From contig WYCW01000004.1 in assembly GCA_011392765.1 (NCBI GenBank), forward strand, positions 1 to 64,000: a stretch of 64,000 nt of DNA. The letters are read 5' to 3'. Below are positions 9,751 through 17,985 of the stretch, piece after piece. The position numbers and the translations under genes are program-made. The DNA is from Candidatus Thiosymbion ectosymbiont of Catanema sp. Cochon2018 (lineage in GTDB: Bacteria > Pseudomonadota > Gammaproteobacteria > Chromatiales > Chromatiaceae). The notes below the pieces were generated by a model. That model had not been told where the DNA came from and did no database searches. It saw nothing but the letters and a program-made list of their open reading frames with translations. The stretch's first letter is position 1. Each line of letters starts with the position of its first letter.

Positions 9751-10143
9751 ATGGGCATTACACCTGAAGACCTCAAATACACCAGAGAACATGAATGGGT
9801 ACGGGACAACGGTGACGGCACCGTGACGGTCGGTATCACGGACCATGCCCAAAGCGAGTTGGGCGACCTGGTGTTCGTCGAGCTGCCGGAAGTGGGGAGC
9901 CAAGTCGCCGCTGCGGATGCCTGCGCCACCGTGGAGTCGGTCAAGGCGGTCTCCGATGTCTACAGCCCGCTCGCAGGCGAGGTAACGGAGACCAACTCGA
10001 GTCTGGACGAGACCCCGGAGACCATCAACGATGACCCCTATGGTGCGGGTTGGCTGTTCAAGCTGCGGCCGTCCAATGCCTCGCAGCTGGGTGGCCTGTT
10101 GGACGCGACCGCTTACCAAGAATTTGTGGCGGAGGAGGCCTAG
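9751..10143 (+). CDS. gcvH: Glycine cleavage system H protein
   Basis: 130 residues. Carries the lipoyl arm that shuttles the aminomethyl group between the P and T proteins. The lipoylation site is Lys65 in VESVKAVSDVYSP. The start follows CTGAGGAGCGGAGC, a strong ribosome site nearly identical to the one before gcvPA. The stop TAG (10141-10143) is inside the CTAG end of the family B element that begins at 10140. It is separated from gcvT by two family A elements and from gcvPA by about 4 kb, although these genes normally sit together. Confidence 0.97.
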   Translation: MGITPEDLKYTREHEWVRDNGDGTVTVGITDHAQSELGDLVFVELPEVGSQVAAADACATVESVKAVSDVYSPLAGEVTETNSSLDETPETINDDPYGAGWLFKLRPSNASQLGGLLDATAYQEFVAEEA

Positions 10144-10313
10144 GGGGCGTTCTCAATTGAGCCAAATCATCATAAAAACCAAGCCCGTAGGCTGGGTTAC
10201 GGCCAGGGACGGCCAAACCCAGCACACGGTATTGCGGATCGGAAAAGCTGGGTTTCGTTCCTCAACCCAGCCTACAACACTTAGATGATTTATTAATTGA
10301 GAACGCCCCCTAG
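10140..10313 (+). mobile_element. Palindromic element family B, copy 1
   Basis: Ends CTAGGGGGCGTTCTCAATTG and its complement AATTGAGAACGCCCCCTAG. The inner palindrome contains GTAGGCTGGGTTACGGCC...AACCCAGCCTAC. It supplies the gcvH stop codon. Joined through a shared CTAG to the family H element that follows. Confidence 0.88.
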
Positions 10314-10488
10314 TAGATCATTTCATCTGATTTTGCTGTTTGTCATTTCGAGCGTAGCGAGAAATCCTTGTCCCGACGGTGGAGGAATCTTGTGCACCGG
10401 GAGCTTTTGCCGAGCCGCAGATCCCTCGCTACGCTCGGGATGACAAGGGCTGGTTTTATCAGAAATTTTTGATGAAATGGGGTACTAG
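10310..10488 (+). mobile_element. Palindromic element family H, copy 1
   Basis: Left end CTAGTAGATCATTTCATCTG, right end GATGAAATGGGGTACTAG. The inner hairpin is the TCATTTCGAGCGTAGCGAG type. Other copies are at 27721-27936 and 61945-62052. Second link in a chain of four CTAG-joined elements (10140-10891). Confidence 0.75.
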
Positions 10489-10703
10489 GATCCTTGAGGG
10501 ACCCGAATCTTTACAAATGAGTCAAGTTTATGCAGTGCACAAATCGGGATCGGGATCGAAATCGAAATTCCGATTGCGATCCCGATTTCGATTTCGACCT
10601 ACCCAAGCTCTCTAACGGTTGGTTAGGTGTAGGAGATGGGGCCTTACGGGAAAGGGGCTTTCGGGGCATCATGCCTCGTCGGTCTGAGGCAAAGCCTCGC
10701 TAG
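10485..10703 (+). mobile_element. Palindromic element family A, copy 3
   Basis: Same ends and same inner CGGGATCGGGATC-type hairpin and GGGGCCTTACGGGAAAGG segment as copy 1 at 9115 and copy 8 at 40031. Third link in the chain. Confidence 0.85.
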
Positions 10704-10891
10704 GATCCTTGAGGGACTTGAATCTTTACAAATGAGTCAAATTCTGCGGGCACGGGGAACAGGGTCCACGAAAGACACGAAAGGACACGAATCTCACACG
10801 AATGAGGGTTCGTGTTTTTCGTGTCTTTCGTGGTTTTCCGGTTTCCGTACAAGAATTCACGCCTCGTCGGTCTGAGGCAAAGCCTCGCTAG
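10700..10891 (+). mobile_element. Palindromic element family A, copy 4
   Basis: Family A ends with the CACGAAAGACACGAAAGG inner hairpin. Fourth link in the chain. It is followed by GAGACTGTTGACATTTA, a motif found inverted just before the family A element at 13292, so the two bracket the phospholipid cassette. Confidence 0.85.
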
Positions 10892-10968
10892 AGACTGTTG
10901 ACATTTACGCCTTCTATCTATCTCAATGCGTAATACACTCCCTCGTTCGCAGCGGGGGGGGAAGATAC

Positions 10969-11574
10969 ATGGCAAGCATTTACGATCTGAAGCCGCGGTT
11001 TCAGGCGCTCCTGCGCCCGACAGCACGGGGGCTCGCGAAGCGCGGCATCACTGCAAACCAGGTGACGGTCGCGGCGGCAATCCTCTCCGTCATGGTAGGG
11101 GCTTGCATCCTTTGGAGGCCCGAGTCGCGCTGGCCGCTCCTGCTGCTGCCCGTCTTCCTGTTCGCGCGCATGGCCCTCAACGCGATCGACGGGATGTTGG
11201 CCCGGGAGCACGATATGAAAAGCCCGCTGGGAGCCATCTTGAACGAGATCGGGGATGTCGTGTCCGACGCGGCTCTCTACCTGCCGCTCGCATGCGTGCC
11301 CGCGTTCGTCCCCTGGCTCGTGATCCTGTTCGTGGTCTTCGCATTGATCGGCGAACTGACCGGCGTGGTCGCGGTCCGGATCGGCGCGTCCCGACGCTAT
11401 GACGGACCCATGGGCAAGAGCGACCGGGCGTTCGTCATCGGCCTTCTCGGGCTTCTGCTGGGTGTCGGTGTCCCACCGGGGGCTTGGGTCACGTGGATTT
11501 TCGGCGCCGCCACCGTTCTGGCCGCATTGACGATCCTTCGCCGTGCGCGGACCGCTCTCGCTGAAATCCGATGA
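10969..11574 (+). CDS. ynbA: CDP-alcohol phosphatidyltransferase family protein YnbA
   Basis: 201 residues, the same length as E. coli YnbA as I recall it. The CDP-alcohol phosphotransferase signature is present at residues about 66-94 (DG-x2-AR-x8-G-x3-D-x3-D, seen as DGMLAREHDMKSPLGAILNE then GDVVSD). Several hydrophobic segments make it an inner membrane enzyme that joins a CDP-diacylglycerol to an alcohol acceptor; the acceptor is not known. It overlaps the next gene by 4 bp (ATGA), so the two are translationally coupled. With the downstream CdsA-like and PlsC-like genes it forms a compact phospholipid operon placed between gcvH and gcvPA. Confidence 0.88.
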   Translation: MASIYDLKPRFQALLRPTARGLAKRGITANQVTVAAAILSVMVGACILWRPESRWPLLLLPVFLFARMALNAIDGMLAREHDMKSPLGAILNEIGDVVSDAALYLPLACVPAFVPWLVILFVVFALIGELTGVVAVRIGASRRYDGPMGKSDRAFVIGLLGLLLGVGVPPGAWVTWIFGAATVLAALTILRRARTALAEIR

Positions 11575-12512
11575 AGGTCTTCCCCGAAATATCGGTTCCT
11601 CTCCTTTGGGCGATGGCCGGCATTTTCGTTCTGCTCCTTCTCGCCTCGGCAACCACCATCACCCTGGTCCGACTCCGCCCCGAGAGAGATTTCACGGAAC
11701 TTAGCCAGCGCGTGCGGTCGTGGTGGGTGATGGCATCGGTATTCGCCGTCGCGATCGGACTCGACCGGCGCCTTTCCTTTTTCTTCCTGGGATTCGTCAG
11801 TTTCCTGGCGCTCAAAGAGTTCCTGTCACTGATCCCGACCCGGCGCGCCGACCGTCGGGTGCTGTTCTGGGCGTACCTCGCCATTCCTGTTCAGTTTTTC
11901 TGGGCGAGTCAGGCGTGGTACGGGATGTTCATCATCTTCATTCCTGTCTATCTGTTCCTGCTGCTACCGATGCGCATGATACTCGTCGGCGAAACCGAAG
12001 GTTTCCTGAAAGCCGTCGGCACCGTTCACTGGGGCGTGATGACCACGGTGTTTTGCCTGAGCCACCTGGCCTACTTGCTCATCCTCGACAGCGCCCGCAC
12101 ACCCGCGGGCGGCGCGGGTCTCCTGCTCTTCGTCGTGTTTCTCACGCAGTTCAATGACGTGGCGCAATACATATCGGGCAAGCTCCTGGGACGCCGCAAG
12201 GTCATCCCCAAGGTCAGCCCGAACAAAACCGTCGAAGGTCTGCTCGGCGGCGTCGTGACCACTCTCGGCCTGTCGGTTCTCATCGCGCCGTTTCTGACGC
12301 CGCTCTACCGGCACGAGTCCTTGGCAGCCGGATTGATTATTTCGTTCGGCGGTTTCGTGGGCGACGTGGTGATGTCCGCCGTCAAGCGGGACCTGGGCAT
12401 CAAACACAGCGGATCGATCCTGCCGGGCCATGGTGGAATTCTCGACCGGGTGGACAGCCTCACTTTCACCGCGCCGCTGTTCTTTCACTACATCTACTAC
12501 TTGCACTACTGA
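11571..12512 (+). CDS. ynbB: Phosphatidate cytidylyltransferase family protein YnbB
   Basis: 313 residues with about eight hydrophobic segments; an inner membrane CdsA-family enzyme that makes CDP-diacylglycerol from phosphatidate and CTP. The C-terminal CdsA signature is clear: SAVKRDLGIKHSGSILPGHG followed by GILDRVDS. Start ATG overlaps the ynbA stop. The pairing with a CDP-alcohol phosphatidyltransferase matches the E. coli ynbAB arrangement. As a second CdsA next to its own user enzyme it suggests a dedicated lipid head-group pathway rather than bulk phospholipid synthesis; that is inference. Confidence 0.88.
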   Translation: MKVFPEISVPLLWAMAGIFVLLLLASATTITLVRLRPERDFTELSQRVRSWWVMASVFAVAIGLDRRLSFFFLGFVSFLALKEFLSLIPTRRADRRVLFWAYLAIPVQFFWASQAWYGMFIIFIPVYLFLLLPMRMILVGETEGFLKAVGTVHWGVMTTVFCLSHLAYLLILDSARTPAGGAGLLLFVVFLTQFNDVAQYISGKLLGRRKVIPKVSPNKTVEGLLGGVVTTLGLSVLIAPFLTPLYRHESLAAGLIISFGGFVGDVVMSAVKRDLGIKHSGSILPGHGGILDRVDSLTFTAPLFFHYIYYLHY

Positions 12513-12516
12513 CACC

Positions 12517-13155
12517 GTGAGCCGTTTCCTGCAGACCTTGTTCTTCGCCTTGATCGTGAAGCCTATCGCGCTGGTCATGCTCGGGCTCAATGTCCGGCGG
12601 CGAAACCGGCTTCCGGGCGCGGGCCCCGCAGTCCTCGTTGCGAATCACAACAGCCACCTCGACACCCTCGTTCTCATGTCGCTCTACCCGCTCGGACAGC
12701 TTCGCTGGTTACGACCCGTGGCCGCGGCCGACTACTTCCTGCGCAATCGTCTGTCGGCCTGGTTCGCGACGAAGATCATCGGCATCCTGCCGCTGGATCG
12801 AACCGCGGAAGGCGGTCGGAACCGCCTGGCCCCGATCACGGAGGCGCTCGAACAAGGTCAGATCGTTATCCTGTTCCCGGAAGGATCGCGCGGTGAACCC
12901 GAAAAGCGCGAAGCCTTCCGAACCGGCATCGCCCACATCGCCAAGGCCCGATCCGACACCCCGATCGTCCCGATCTTCATGTATGGTCTCGGCAAGGCCC
13001 TGCCCCGCGGCGAGGCCCTCCTCGTCCCCTTCTTCTGCGACATCTTCGTGGGGAAACCGTTTTCCTGGACCGGAAACCGAAAGACCTTCATGGCCGAACT
13101 CGAAGTGCGGATGAATACGCTCGCGAACGAGGGGGACTTCCCGGAGTGGGAGTGA
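12517..13155 (+). CDS. PlsC-like 1-acyl-glycerol-3-phosphate acyltransferase
   Basis: 212 residues from GTG 12517, four bases after the ynbB stop; the frame is open upstream but only inside ynbB. The acyltransferase HX4D motif is NHNSHLD (residues about 46-52) and the substrate-binding motif is FPEGSRGE (about 127). An N-terminal hydrophobic segment should anchor it to the inner membrane. It would acylate lysophosphatidate or a related lysolipid and feed phosphatidate to the preceding CdsA-like enzyme. The three genes therefore cover acylation, activation and head-group transfer. Fourth-gene partners known from E. coli (ynbC, ynbD) are absent. Confidence 0.85.
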   Translation: MSRFLQTLFFALIVKPIALVMLGLNVRRRNRLPGAGPAVLVANHNSHLDTLVLMSLYPLGQLRWLRPVAAADYFLRNRLSAWFATKIIGILPLDRTAEGGRNRLAPITEALEQGQIVILFPEGSRGEPEKREAFRTGIAHIAKARSDTPIVPIFMYGLGKALPRGEALLVPFFCDIFVGKPFSWTGNRKTFMAELEVRMNTLANEGDFPEWE

Positions 13156-13291
13156 TCAGCGACGCGCCCGACCGGTGATGAGCGTCAGGCGGGGTCGTCT
13201 GAGCCCTCAGCTTAGAGGCGGAGGCAGTACGGTTTCTATGAAAGCCACAGTCGTCTCGCTTTCGATCTGCCTGACATGAATGTCAACAGCC

Positions 13292-13501
13292 CTAGCGAGG
13301 CATTGCCTCAGACCGACAAGGCGTGAGTTTTTTGTCAATGATACGGTGCCATCAAGGAATTCTAAAACCACGAATGGACACGAATAAACACGAATTACCG
13401 CAAATCATGATTCGTGTTGAATCGTGTTCATTCGTGGTTGATTGATAGTGCACACAAAACTTGACTCATTTGTAAAGATTCGGGTCCCTCAATGATCCTA
13501 G
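13292..13501 (-). mobile_element. Palindromic element family A, copy 5 (inverted)
   Basis: Reverse orientation: CTAGCGAGGCATTGCCTCAG at the left and GGGTCCCTCAATGATCCTAG at the right. The inner hairpin is CCACGAATGGACACGAAT. Joined by a shared CTAG to a family B element on its right. Its orientation mirrors the family A copies at 10485-10891. Confidence 0.85.
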
Positions 13502-13647
13502 GGGGTGTTCTCAACTAAGCCAAACCCACGTAGCGCAGGCGTCCCGCCTGCCGGAATGCGGGTGTCTCGCTCGCGGATACAGGCGAGACGCCGGCGCTAC
13601 GCGCTTGGTTTTTGCGATGACCCGGCTTAATTGAGAACACCCCCTAG
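13498..13647 (+). mobile_element. Palindromic element family B, copy 2
   Basis: Ends CTAGGGGGTGTTCTCAACTA and TTAATTGAGAACACCCCCTAG. The inner palindrome is GTAGCGCAGGCGTCCCGCC and complement, unlike copy 1. Same ends, different core. Confidence 0.85.
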
Positions 13648-13700
13648 TACGGATGCCCTCAACTGTCGACCTGCCGGTAGGCAGGTAACATTGAGCGCAA

Positions 13701-13847
13701 TGCCATTAAGTTAAGCGTTGCCAGTCGGCAAACCAGAGGAAAAACTACGAATCACGCGAATCCCCGCGAATCGGATTCGCGCCGATTCGCGTGATTCGTA
13801 GTTTTCTCTTCCGCGCCGGTAAGCAACCAGCGACTAACTTAATGGCA
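13701..13847. repeat. Palindromic element family F, copy 1
   Basis: Ends TGCCATTAAGTTAAGCGTTG and CTAACTTAATGGCA. The core hairpin is AAACTACGAATCACGCGAAT and complement. Copies at 35091-35265 and, truncated, 37046-37133. Probably a MITE. Confidence 0.75.
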
Positions 13848-13871
13848 TGACATTGAGCAGGCAAGATCGTC

Positions 13872-13996
13872 ACGGAAAAATCAGCCGCAAATCAACGCAA
13901 ATGGGCGCAAATAAATGCAATGAGATGAAGAACCGTCAAGGGTAGCGAGCCGCTTGCGACCGATTTGCGTTCATTCGCGTTCATTGGCGGCAAAAA
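13872..13996. repeat. GCCGCAAATNAACGCAAAT hairpin
   Basis: A long imperfect inverted repeat: AGCCGCAAATCAACGCAAAT on the left and ATTTGCGTTCATTCGCGTTC plus GGCGGCAAAA on the right. The same hairpin type is at 16962-17040 and around 52660-52950. No gene in this gap. Confidence 0.65.
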
Positions 13997-14074
13997 ATTC
14001 CCGCTGGAAGAACCGAACCGATGTTATCGATACTTAGGTACTGCTGCACTATACGCTGAGGAGCCGAGGATTCC

Positions 14075-15472
14075 ATGCCGTTCATTCCCCACACCAAAGA
14101 AGAAGTGGCCGCCATGCTGGCGGTCATCGGCGTCGAGCGGATCGACGACCTGTTCGACGAGATCCCCCCGGACCTGGTGGTGACCGACCTTCCGAACCTA
14201 CCCCCGGCCCTGTCGGAAATGGAGATCGGGCGCCTGATGCAGCAGCGTAGCCGGGAGGACGGTCAGCCCCTGTGTTTTATCGGCGCCGGCGCCTACGAGC
14301 ACCACATTCCGGCGGCGGTGTGGCAGATTGCCGGCCGCGGCGAGTTCTACAGTGCCTACACCCCCTACCAGGCGGAGGCGAGCCAGGGGACCTTGCAGGT
14401 ACTCTACGAGTTTCAGTCCATGATGACCGCCCTGACCGGTCTGGACGTCTCCAACGCCTCTCTCTACGACGGTGCCTCGGCCCTGGCGGAGGCGGTACTC
14501 ATGGCGGTGCGCTGCCATCGCAAACCCAGGCCGCGCCGGGTGCTGGTCCCCAGGGCGCTGCACCCCGCCTATCGCCGCACCCTGTACACCATCGTCGGCC
14601 AACAGGACATCGAGCTGCTGGAAATCCCCTTCGACCGCACCGGCGGACACACGGCTCTCGATCAACTCGATGCCCTCGAAAACCGGGAATTCACGGCGTT
14701 GGTCATCAACCAGCCCAACTTCTTCGGGGTCCTGGAAGAGGTAGACGCCCTCACCGACTGGGCCCATCAGCGCGATAGCCTGGTGATAGGCGTAGTCAAC
14801 CCCGTTGCTTTGGCTCTGTTGTCGCCGCCCGGCGAGTGGGGTGAACAGGGCGCGGACATCGCCTGCGGTGAGGCCCAGCCTTTGGGCATGCCGTTGGCCT
14901 CCGGCGGTCCCTATGCCGGTTTTTTGTGCTGCCGACAGCCCCTGGTGCGCCAGCTCCCCGGACGCATCACCGGGCGCACCCTGGACCAGGCGGGCAAGCC
15001 CGGCTTTACCCTGACCCTGCAGGCCCGCGAGCAACACATCCGCCGCGCCAAGGCGACCTCGAACATCTGCACCAACCAAGGATTGCTGGTAACCGCCGCG
15101 ACTATCCACACCGCCCTGCTGGGTGCCGAAGGGTTGGAACGGGTCGCAAAGGCGTGCCATGCCAACACCGCAAGACTCAGCGACCTGTTGTGCGAGATAC
15201 CCGGTGTCGAGCCCCTGTTCGACCGACCTGTCTTTCACGAAAAAGCCCTGCGGCTTCCCGCCCCCACCGCGGATCTGTTACGCTCCCTGGCGGCACACAA
15301 CATCCTCGGCGGATTTGATTTGGGGCCGGACTATCCCGAACTCGATTCCGGTTTGCTCGTATGCGCCACCGAGATGCGCACCGAGGAAGAGATGACGACC
15401 TATGCTCAAAAACTCGCGCGCATCATTACGATCCGTACCCAGGCCCCCTGTCCGGGCGCGCCGAGGCTGTGA
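14075..15472 (+). CDS. gcvPA: Glycine dehydrogenase (decarboxylating) subunit 1
   Basis: 465 residues; the N-terminal half of the P protein, encoded separately. Together with GcvPB it forms the PLP-dependent decarboxylase that loads the aminomethyl group of glycine on GcvH. N-terminus [15 protein letters not shown] is typical; internal markers are [20 protein letters not shown] and [20 protein letters not shown]-like sequence (here [20 protein letters not shown]). Start ATG follows CTGAGGAGCCGAGGATTCC, almost the same leader as gcvH. Its partner gcvPB lies 5.2 kb downstream beyond an accessory island, whereas the two genes are usually adjacent. Confidence 0.97.
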   Translation: MPFIPHTKEEVAAMLAVIGVERIDDLFDEIPPDLVVTDLPNLPPALSEMEIGRLMQQRSREDGQPLCFIGAGAYEHHIPAAVWQIAGRGEFYSAYTPYQAEASQGTLQVLYEFQSMMTALTGLDVSNASLYDGASALAEAVLMAVRCHRKPRPRRVLVPRALHPAYRRTLYTIVGQQDIELLEIPFDRTGGHTALDQLDALENREFTALVINQPNFFGVLEEVDALTDWAHQRDSLVIGVVNPVALALLSPPGEWGEQGADIACGEAQPLGMPLASGGPYAGFLCCRQPLVRQLPGRITGRTLDQAGKPGFTLTLQAREQHIRRAKATSNICTNQGLLVTAATIHTALLGAEGLERVAKACHANTARLSDLLCEIPGVEPLFDRPVFHEKALRLPAPTADLLRSLAAHNILGGFDLGPDYPELDSGLLVCATEMRTEEEMTTYAQKLARIITIRTQAPCPGAPRL

Positions 15473-15585
15473 ATGGTTGGTGGTTGGGCATACCTGTTAG
15501 TGCCTCATCCGTGATATAGCAATGAAATGCATGTATTGCCAAGCCGAAATGTAACGTTATGTGACAAGGTAGAGAGGTAGCAAAT

Positions 15586-15786
15586 ATGTTAAACATTAGA
15601 GAACTGCATCCAAAATATATCACGGACAAAAAAGGCGAAAAAAAGTCCGTCATTCTTCCCATCTCCGATTTTGAGGAATTGCTTTACGATATGGAAGATC
15701 TGGCAGCTATTGCCGAAAGACAGGATGAGCCTACGATTTCTCATGATGAACTGATAAAAGAGTTGAAAGAGGATGGCATCATATAG
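15586..15786 (+). CDS. Type II antitoxin, Phd/YefM-like
   Basis: 66 residues. The pattern KSVILPISDFEELLYDMEDL followed by an acidic C-terminus (DEPTISHDELIKELKEDG) is that of small DNA-binding antitoxins of the Phd/YefM or RelB kind. It ends inside the start of a RelE-like toxin fragment (14 bp overlap), the normal order for such modules. Codon usage is AT-rich compared with gcvPA, so it was probably acquired. Since the toxin is truncated, the antitoxin may now be an orphan. Confidence 0.7.
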   Translation: MLNIRELHPKYITDKKGEKKSVILPISDFEELLYDMEDLAAIAERQDEPTISHDELIKELKEDGII

Positions 15787-15892
15787 CATTGAATGGAAGC
15801 ATTCAGCTAGAAAAGAACTTAGAAAGTTACCAACCCATATGATTGGCAAGGTAATTGCCGCTATTGATGAATTGAGCAAGAATCCAAAGTAA
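15773..15892 (+). pseudogene. RelE/ParE-type toxin, truncated after 39 codons
   Basis: The frame starting ATG GCA TCA TAT reads MASYSIEWKHSARKELRKLP and then ...MIGKVIAAIDELSKNPK before a stop. This is the N-terminal half of a RelE-family mRNA interferase; full toxins are about 85-95 residues. The C-terminal half with catalytic residues is missing. It overlaps the antitoxin gene by 14 bp. Too short for most gene finders. Likely inactive. Confidence 0.7.
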
Positions 15893-15905
15893 TAACACTA
15901 CCCTC

Positions 15906-16352
15906 ATGGATATATTGAGAGATATTTTGATCGAAAGAAGTGAAATTGATCGTTTTTATGGCGATGAAGTGCCAATAAACTTATGGCGGGCGAGAAATCT
16001 TAGCAAAAAGAACATAGGTTTATTTGAATTGGTAGAGAAAGAGCAGAAACGAGCTGGCGGAGTAAGGCCTGCTGATGTAACTATTGAAAATGATTGGGTC
16101 AAAGTTAGGTATTCTCCTCGGGGAATCAGCACGTTTGATAGACCTAATGTTTTCAAAAGGGGCAAATGGGAGTACTATAAGATCCCAGCAGGAACAAAAC
16201 TACCAAACGGCCTTGTGATAGTCAAAGATCTGTTTAATAAAGCTTTAGGAGCTACTCACTACACAATTGCACCGGCATGTGATATGCCGTTAAACAGCTT
16301 CAAAGCGATTTTAAATCAACTTGCAGCACAAATCAGTAGTAAGGTAGCGTAA
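15906..16352 (+). CDS. Tse2-like ADP-ribosyltransferase-fold toxin (candidate)
   Basis: 148 residues, no signal peptide or membrane segment. The core segment RGISTFDRP, then YYKIPAGTKLPNGLVIVKD and HYTIAPACDMPL, matches my recollection of the Tse2 family of small ADP-ribosyltransferase-like toxins, first known from type VI secretion. The next gene starts at the last base of its stop codon (TAATG), the layout of a toxin with its immunity or antitoxin partner. No type VI secretion genes are nearby, so it is more likely a stand-alone toxin-antitoxin module. AT-rich relative to the gcv genes. Family assignment is from motif recall only. Confidence 0.55.
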   Translation: MDILRDILIERSEIDRFYGDEVPINLWRARNLSKKNIGLFELVEKEQKRAGGVRPADVTIENDWVKVRYSPRGISTFDRPNVFKRGKWEYYKIPAGTKLPNGLVIVKDLFNKALGATHYTIAPACDMPLNSFKAILNQLAAQISSKVA

Positions 16353-16579
16353 TGGAAATTAACGATACTTGGGTACCTCTCATCTTGCAGTCAGCAAGGG
16401 ATAGCATTAGGTATAAGGAGATGCTGCTAACAAGTGAAACACTGAGAAATATTGAGGAGCATGAAGAAAATCTTATGTATTTGGGTGAGTTGCTTTCCTA
16501 TCTGACTGAGGAGTATAAGAAAAATCAGAACAAATTTAAATTAACTCCGGAAGAAATTTTAGGTGAAAAAGAAAGCTGA
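16352..16579 (+). CDS. Small acidic protein, putative antitoxin of the Tse2-like toxin
   Basis: 75 residues, rich in Glu and Leu, predicted helical (MLLTSETLRNIEEHEENLMY and EEYKKNQNKFKLTPEEI). It has no recognised domain. It overlaps the preceding gene by one base, implying coupled translation. Size, charge and position fit an antitoxin that blocks the toxin by direct binding. Function is inferred from context only. Confidence 0.5.
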   Translation: MEINDTWVPLILQSARDSIRYKEMLLTSETLRNIEEHEENLMYLGELLSYLTEEYKKNQNKFKLTPEEILGEKES

Positions 16580-16690
16580 CATCAACCTGCAAGAGGCCAC
16601 AGCGCTTTACCTATTGGAATTCCCTCTTTCCTCTTCAAGGCATCCGTTGGTTACCATGTTCGGTGTCCCGGCACGTGCCTAAGAAGTTGT

Positions 16691-16934
16691 CTAGGATTCC
16701 TTGAGGGACCCGGATCTTTACCAATGAGTCAAGTTTGTGCATGGCACAAAAACTCACATCTCCTCATGCAGCACTTGGGGGTATTGCGCCCATTGGTTTT
16801 ATCCGCAGATTACGCAGATTTTCGCAGATTAAGAATAGAAATAATCTGCGAAAATCTGCGTAATCTGCGGATAACAAGTTTGTTCGCTGCACAAAAAATT
16901 CACGCCTCGTCAGTCTGAGGCAGCGCCTCGCTAG
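16691..16934 (+). mobile_element. Palindromic element family A, copy 6
   Basis: Family A ends (CTAGGATTCCTTGAGGGACC; GAGGCAGCGCCTCGCTAG). The inner hairpin is CCGCAGATTACGCAGATTTT with its complement. Nearly the same as copy 11 at 62049, including the CTCCTCATGCAG stretch. Confidence 0.85.
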
Positions 16935-16961
16935 AAACTAAAGTACACCGATTTTATTTTT

Positions 16962-17040
16962 TGCCGCAAATAAACGCGAATGAACGCAAGTTTGAGCAGT
17001 GATCTTCATTTGCGTTCATTCGTGTTTATTTGCGGCTGAA
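16962..17040. repeat. GCCGCAAATAAACGCGAAT hairpin
   Basis: Inverted repeat TTGCCGCAAATAAACGCGAA / TTCGTGTTTATTTGCGGC around a short loop. Same type as 13872-13996. Stands alone here, without family ends. Confidence 0.65.
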
Positions 17041-17097
17041 TTCTTCAGAAGGCAGTTAAGACCAAAACACCTTATTCCTGAAGAATCATTCAACCAC

Positions 17098-17242
17098 TAT
17101 GGACTGAAAGTCCATAGAATGGCGGGCTAAAGCCCTTTGCGACTGAAAGTCGCTGATCTAAGGTGTCGCTGCGCGACGTTCTTAATTTTTTAGAGAGCTT
17201 TCCTTCGGAAAGACATTACTAAAAGTCTTGCACTAAAGTGCA
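17098..17242 (+). ncRNA. Array of six tiny stem-loops upstream of tpx
   Basis: Six perfect short hairpins follow each other within 145 bp: TATGGACT-gaa-AGTCCATA (17098), GGGC-taaa-GCCC (17124), GCGACT-gaa-AGTCGC (17139), GTCGC-tgc-GCGAC (17165), CTTTCC-ttc-GGAAAG (17198) and TGCAC-taaa-GTGCA (17229). Loops are three or four bases. The stems have different sequences, so this is not a simple tandem repeat. It lies 66 bp before the tpx start and could be a structured leader, a stand-alone RNA, or a cluster of small mobile palindromes. Function unknown. Confidence 0.45.
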
Positions 17243-17307
17243 TAGTTTTTACTAACGTATTGGGACAATAAACCGCAACCATCCGACAAACCAAATAGGA
17301 GTATCCC

Positions 17308-17808
17308 ATGGCCCAAACCACCCTCAAAGGAAACCCCGTCAAGCTCGCCGGAGACCTGCCCGCCGTCGGCTCGACCGCTCCGGATTTCAAGCTGGTCGCC
17401 GCCGATCTGAGCGATAAGACCCTGGCCGACTATGCCGGCAAGAAGAAGTTGCTCAATATCGTGCCCAGCCTGGACACCGATGTATGCGCTACCTCCACCA
17501 AGAAGTTCAACCAAGCCATGGCCGGCAAGCCCGAATCCGTCGCCCTGGTCATCTCGGCCGATCTGCCCTTTGCTTCCGACCGCTTCTGCAAGGCCGAGGG
17601 CATCGACAACGTGGTCAATCTGTCCATCATGCGCTCGCGTAACTTCGGCAAGGACTACGGGGTGCTGATGGATGACGGCCCCCTGGCGGGTATTACCGCC
17701 CGCGCCGTGGTGGTCCTGGATAAGGACAACAAGGTCTTGTATACCCAGCTGGTCCCCGAGATCACCCAAGAGCCGGATTACGACTCCGCCCTGGCTGCTC
17801 TGGACTGA
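17308..17808 (+). CDS. tpx: Thiol peroxidase
   Basis: 166 residues; atypical 2-Cys peroxiredoxin that reduces hydroperoxides with thioredoxin. The peroxidatic Cys60 sits in [11 protein letters not shown] and the resolving Cys94 in [10 protein letters not shown], both as in the family. Length matches E. coli Tpx (about 168). Start ATG follows AGGAGTATCCC. Complete, GC-rich and normal; an ordinary gene inside an otherwise AT-rich accessory island. Monocistronic by spacing. Confidence 0.96.
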   Translation: MAQTTLKGNPVKLAGDLPAVGSTAPDFKLVAADLSDKTLADYAGKKKLLNIVPSLDTDVCATSTKKFNQAMAGKPESVALVISADLPFASDRFCKAEGIDNVVNLSIMRSRNFGKDYGVLMDDGPLAGITARAVVVLDKDNKVLYTQLVPEITQEPDYDSALAALD

Positions 17809-17985
17809 TTCCACTCCTGCGGGCGGTGGTAGCCGCCCGCGCGTTACAAGGCATACAGAAGGCGAGGGATGATTGAACCACAGAGACACAGAGAACACAG
17901 AGGAAATGGAAATGTAGGTTGGGGTGAGGAACGAACCCCAACATTTCAGCTACCAGTGAAATCGTTTAAAGCGCAAAGGCGCAAC

